NCBI GenBank assembly: GCA_015272395.1
Contig: JACYLQ010000026.1
Coordinates: forward strand, 1-64,000
DNA from: Calothrix sp. C42_A2020_038
Lineage (GTDB): Bacteria > Cyanobacteriota > Cyanobacteriia > Cyanobacteriales > Nostocaceae
Reading direction: 5' to 3'
DNA length: 64,000 nt
Shown in pieces: positions 63,388-64,000 of this stretch (position 1 is its first letter; each line of letters begins with the position of its first letter). Position numbers and translations under genes: made by a program. The notes beneath the pieces are model-generated. The model did not search any database. It had not been told where the DNA came from and was given only the letters and a program-made list of their open reading frames with translations.

Positions 63388-64000
63388 TTAGGCGGCAACC
63401 ATTTCACTTTTGATTACACCATGTTTTAAACCAAGTTCGTGGAGTACTTTTACGGTAGTATCAATGTGTTCTTTTGTATGTGTCGTACTTAGTGTAAAGC
63501 GAATTCTTCCTTCGTGAGGTTTTACAACAGGGTAGAAAATAGAAACTGAGAAAATACCACGAGAATACAGTTCTTTATTAAATGCTTGTAGCTTTTCTAC
63601 ATCCGGAATGAATATTGGTATGATTGGACTCTGACTAGTGCCTAAATCAAAGCCTAAGTTTTTCAAATGTTGACGCATATACTGATTATTTTTGTGTAGT
63701 GAATTGATTAGTCTTGAATTATTTTCAATTTCTTCTAGTGATGCTAAAATCGCTGCTGCATCTCCCGGAGTTAAACAAGTCTGAAATGTGTATGCATTAG
63801 CACGCCAATGGAGCAATGGAATATATTTTGATTTCATAGCCACAAACCCACCAATTGATGCTATTGCTTTGGATAAACTTGCGACAATGAAATCTATATT
63901 TTCAACCAAATTTAAATGTGAGCAGTATCCAGCACCATTTGTACCATAGATTCCAAAAGTGTGTGCTTCGTCAACGTAAATCAAAAATTTATATTTTTGC
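63388..64000 (-). CDS. Alpha-oxoamine synthase-family PLP acyltransferase, copy 2 (runs off right edge)
   Basis: C-terminal 200 or so residues of the same enzyme as 61592-62881, identical except that the final MVTA is MVAA. The PLP lysine block SLSKAIASIGG is included. The N-terminus and promoter lie outside the window. Near-identity at the DNA level, with an IS remnant between the copies, indicates a recent tandem duplication. After its stop codon the string TTAGGCGGCAAC is doubled before the IS end. Confidence 0.85.
   Translation of the reverse strand, partial: QKYKFLIYVDEAHTFGIYGTNGAGYCSHLNLVENIDFIVASLSKAIASIGGFVAMKSKYIPLLHWRANAYTFQTCLTPGDAAAILASLEEIENNSRLINSLHKNNQYMRQHLKNLGFDLGTSQSPIIPIFIPDVEKLQAFNKELYSRGIFSVSIFYPVVKPHEGRIRFTLSTTHTKEHIDTTVKVLHELGLKHGVIKSEMVAA

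Noticed and set aside
62985-63429. Intact IS5 transposase with a programmed frameshift
   Set aside because: The missing centre is several hundred bases, not one base; the catalytic core is absent, so it is a deletion remnant.
1-64000. tRNA or rRNA genes
   Set aside because: Scanned the intergenic stretches for T-arm (GGTTCRA) and conserved rRNA strings and found none. A covariance-model search (tRNAscan-SE, Infernal) would be decisive.

Overview
The window comes from a filamentous, probably heterocyst-forming cyanobacterium (Nostocales type). The evidence is a complete scytonemin sunscreen cluster, PEP-CTERM proteins, 7-bp tandem repeats between genes and many short dispersed palindromes. 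No rRNA, tRNA or CRISPR array was seen.

Region 1 (1-1112): the start of a glycine-rich repeat protein running off the left edge, then about 900 bp without genes that ends in a MITE-like element.

Region 2 (1113-25291, all minus strand): the scytonemin locus. Read in the direction of transcription it is scyA-scyB-scyC-scyD-scyE-scyF, eboA-eboB-eboC, a glycosyltransferase, tyrA, eboD-eboE, then trpE(G)-trpC-trpA-trpB-trpD-aroG. The aroG, trp and tyrA genes supply tryptophan and 4-hydroxyphenylpyruvate. ScyB, ScyA and ScyC build the indole-phenol monomer. The ebo proteins are thought to carry the monomer across the inner membrane, and ScyD/E/F are thought to act in the periplasm. A divergent histidine kinase and AraC-type response regulator (26605-29502) sit across a 1.3-kb intergenic region and match the known scytonemin two-component system.

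Region 3 (30065-52355): mostly housekeeping. It holds a pentapeptide-repeat protein, the TldE/TldD protease pair, a TonB receptor/ABC/PepSY locus that looks iron-related, proA, branched-chain amino-acid transporter parts, a toxin-antitoxin pair, pgi, a pyruvate/indolepyruvate decarboxylase, mgtC, rlmN, a MIF homologue and cobM.

Region 4 (52642-64000): lgt, then an unfamiliar plus-strand gene group with a haem-oxygenase-like iron enzyme, an enolase-superfamily enzyme, a GH3-type acyl-amido synthetase, a small membrane protein and a CocE/NonD serine hydrolase. I take this as the best candidate for an undescribed pathway. It is followed by coaD, a DivIVA-like coiled-coil protein and a duplicated alpha-oxoamine synthase gene with an internally deleted IS5-type element between the copies.

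Two genome-scale signals stand out. The palindrome GGCGCC occurs far above expectation (16 counted in the first 10 kb). A MITE-like family with about 27-bp inverted ends begins exactly at the TAG stop codon of three different genes.
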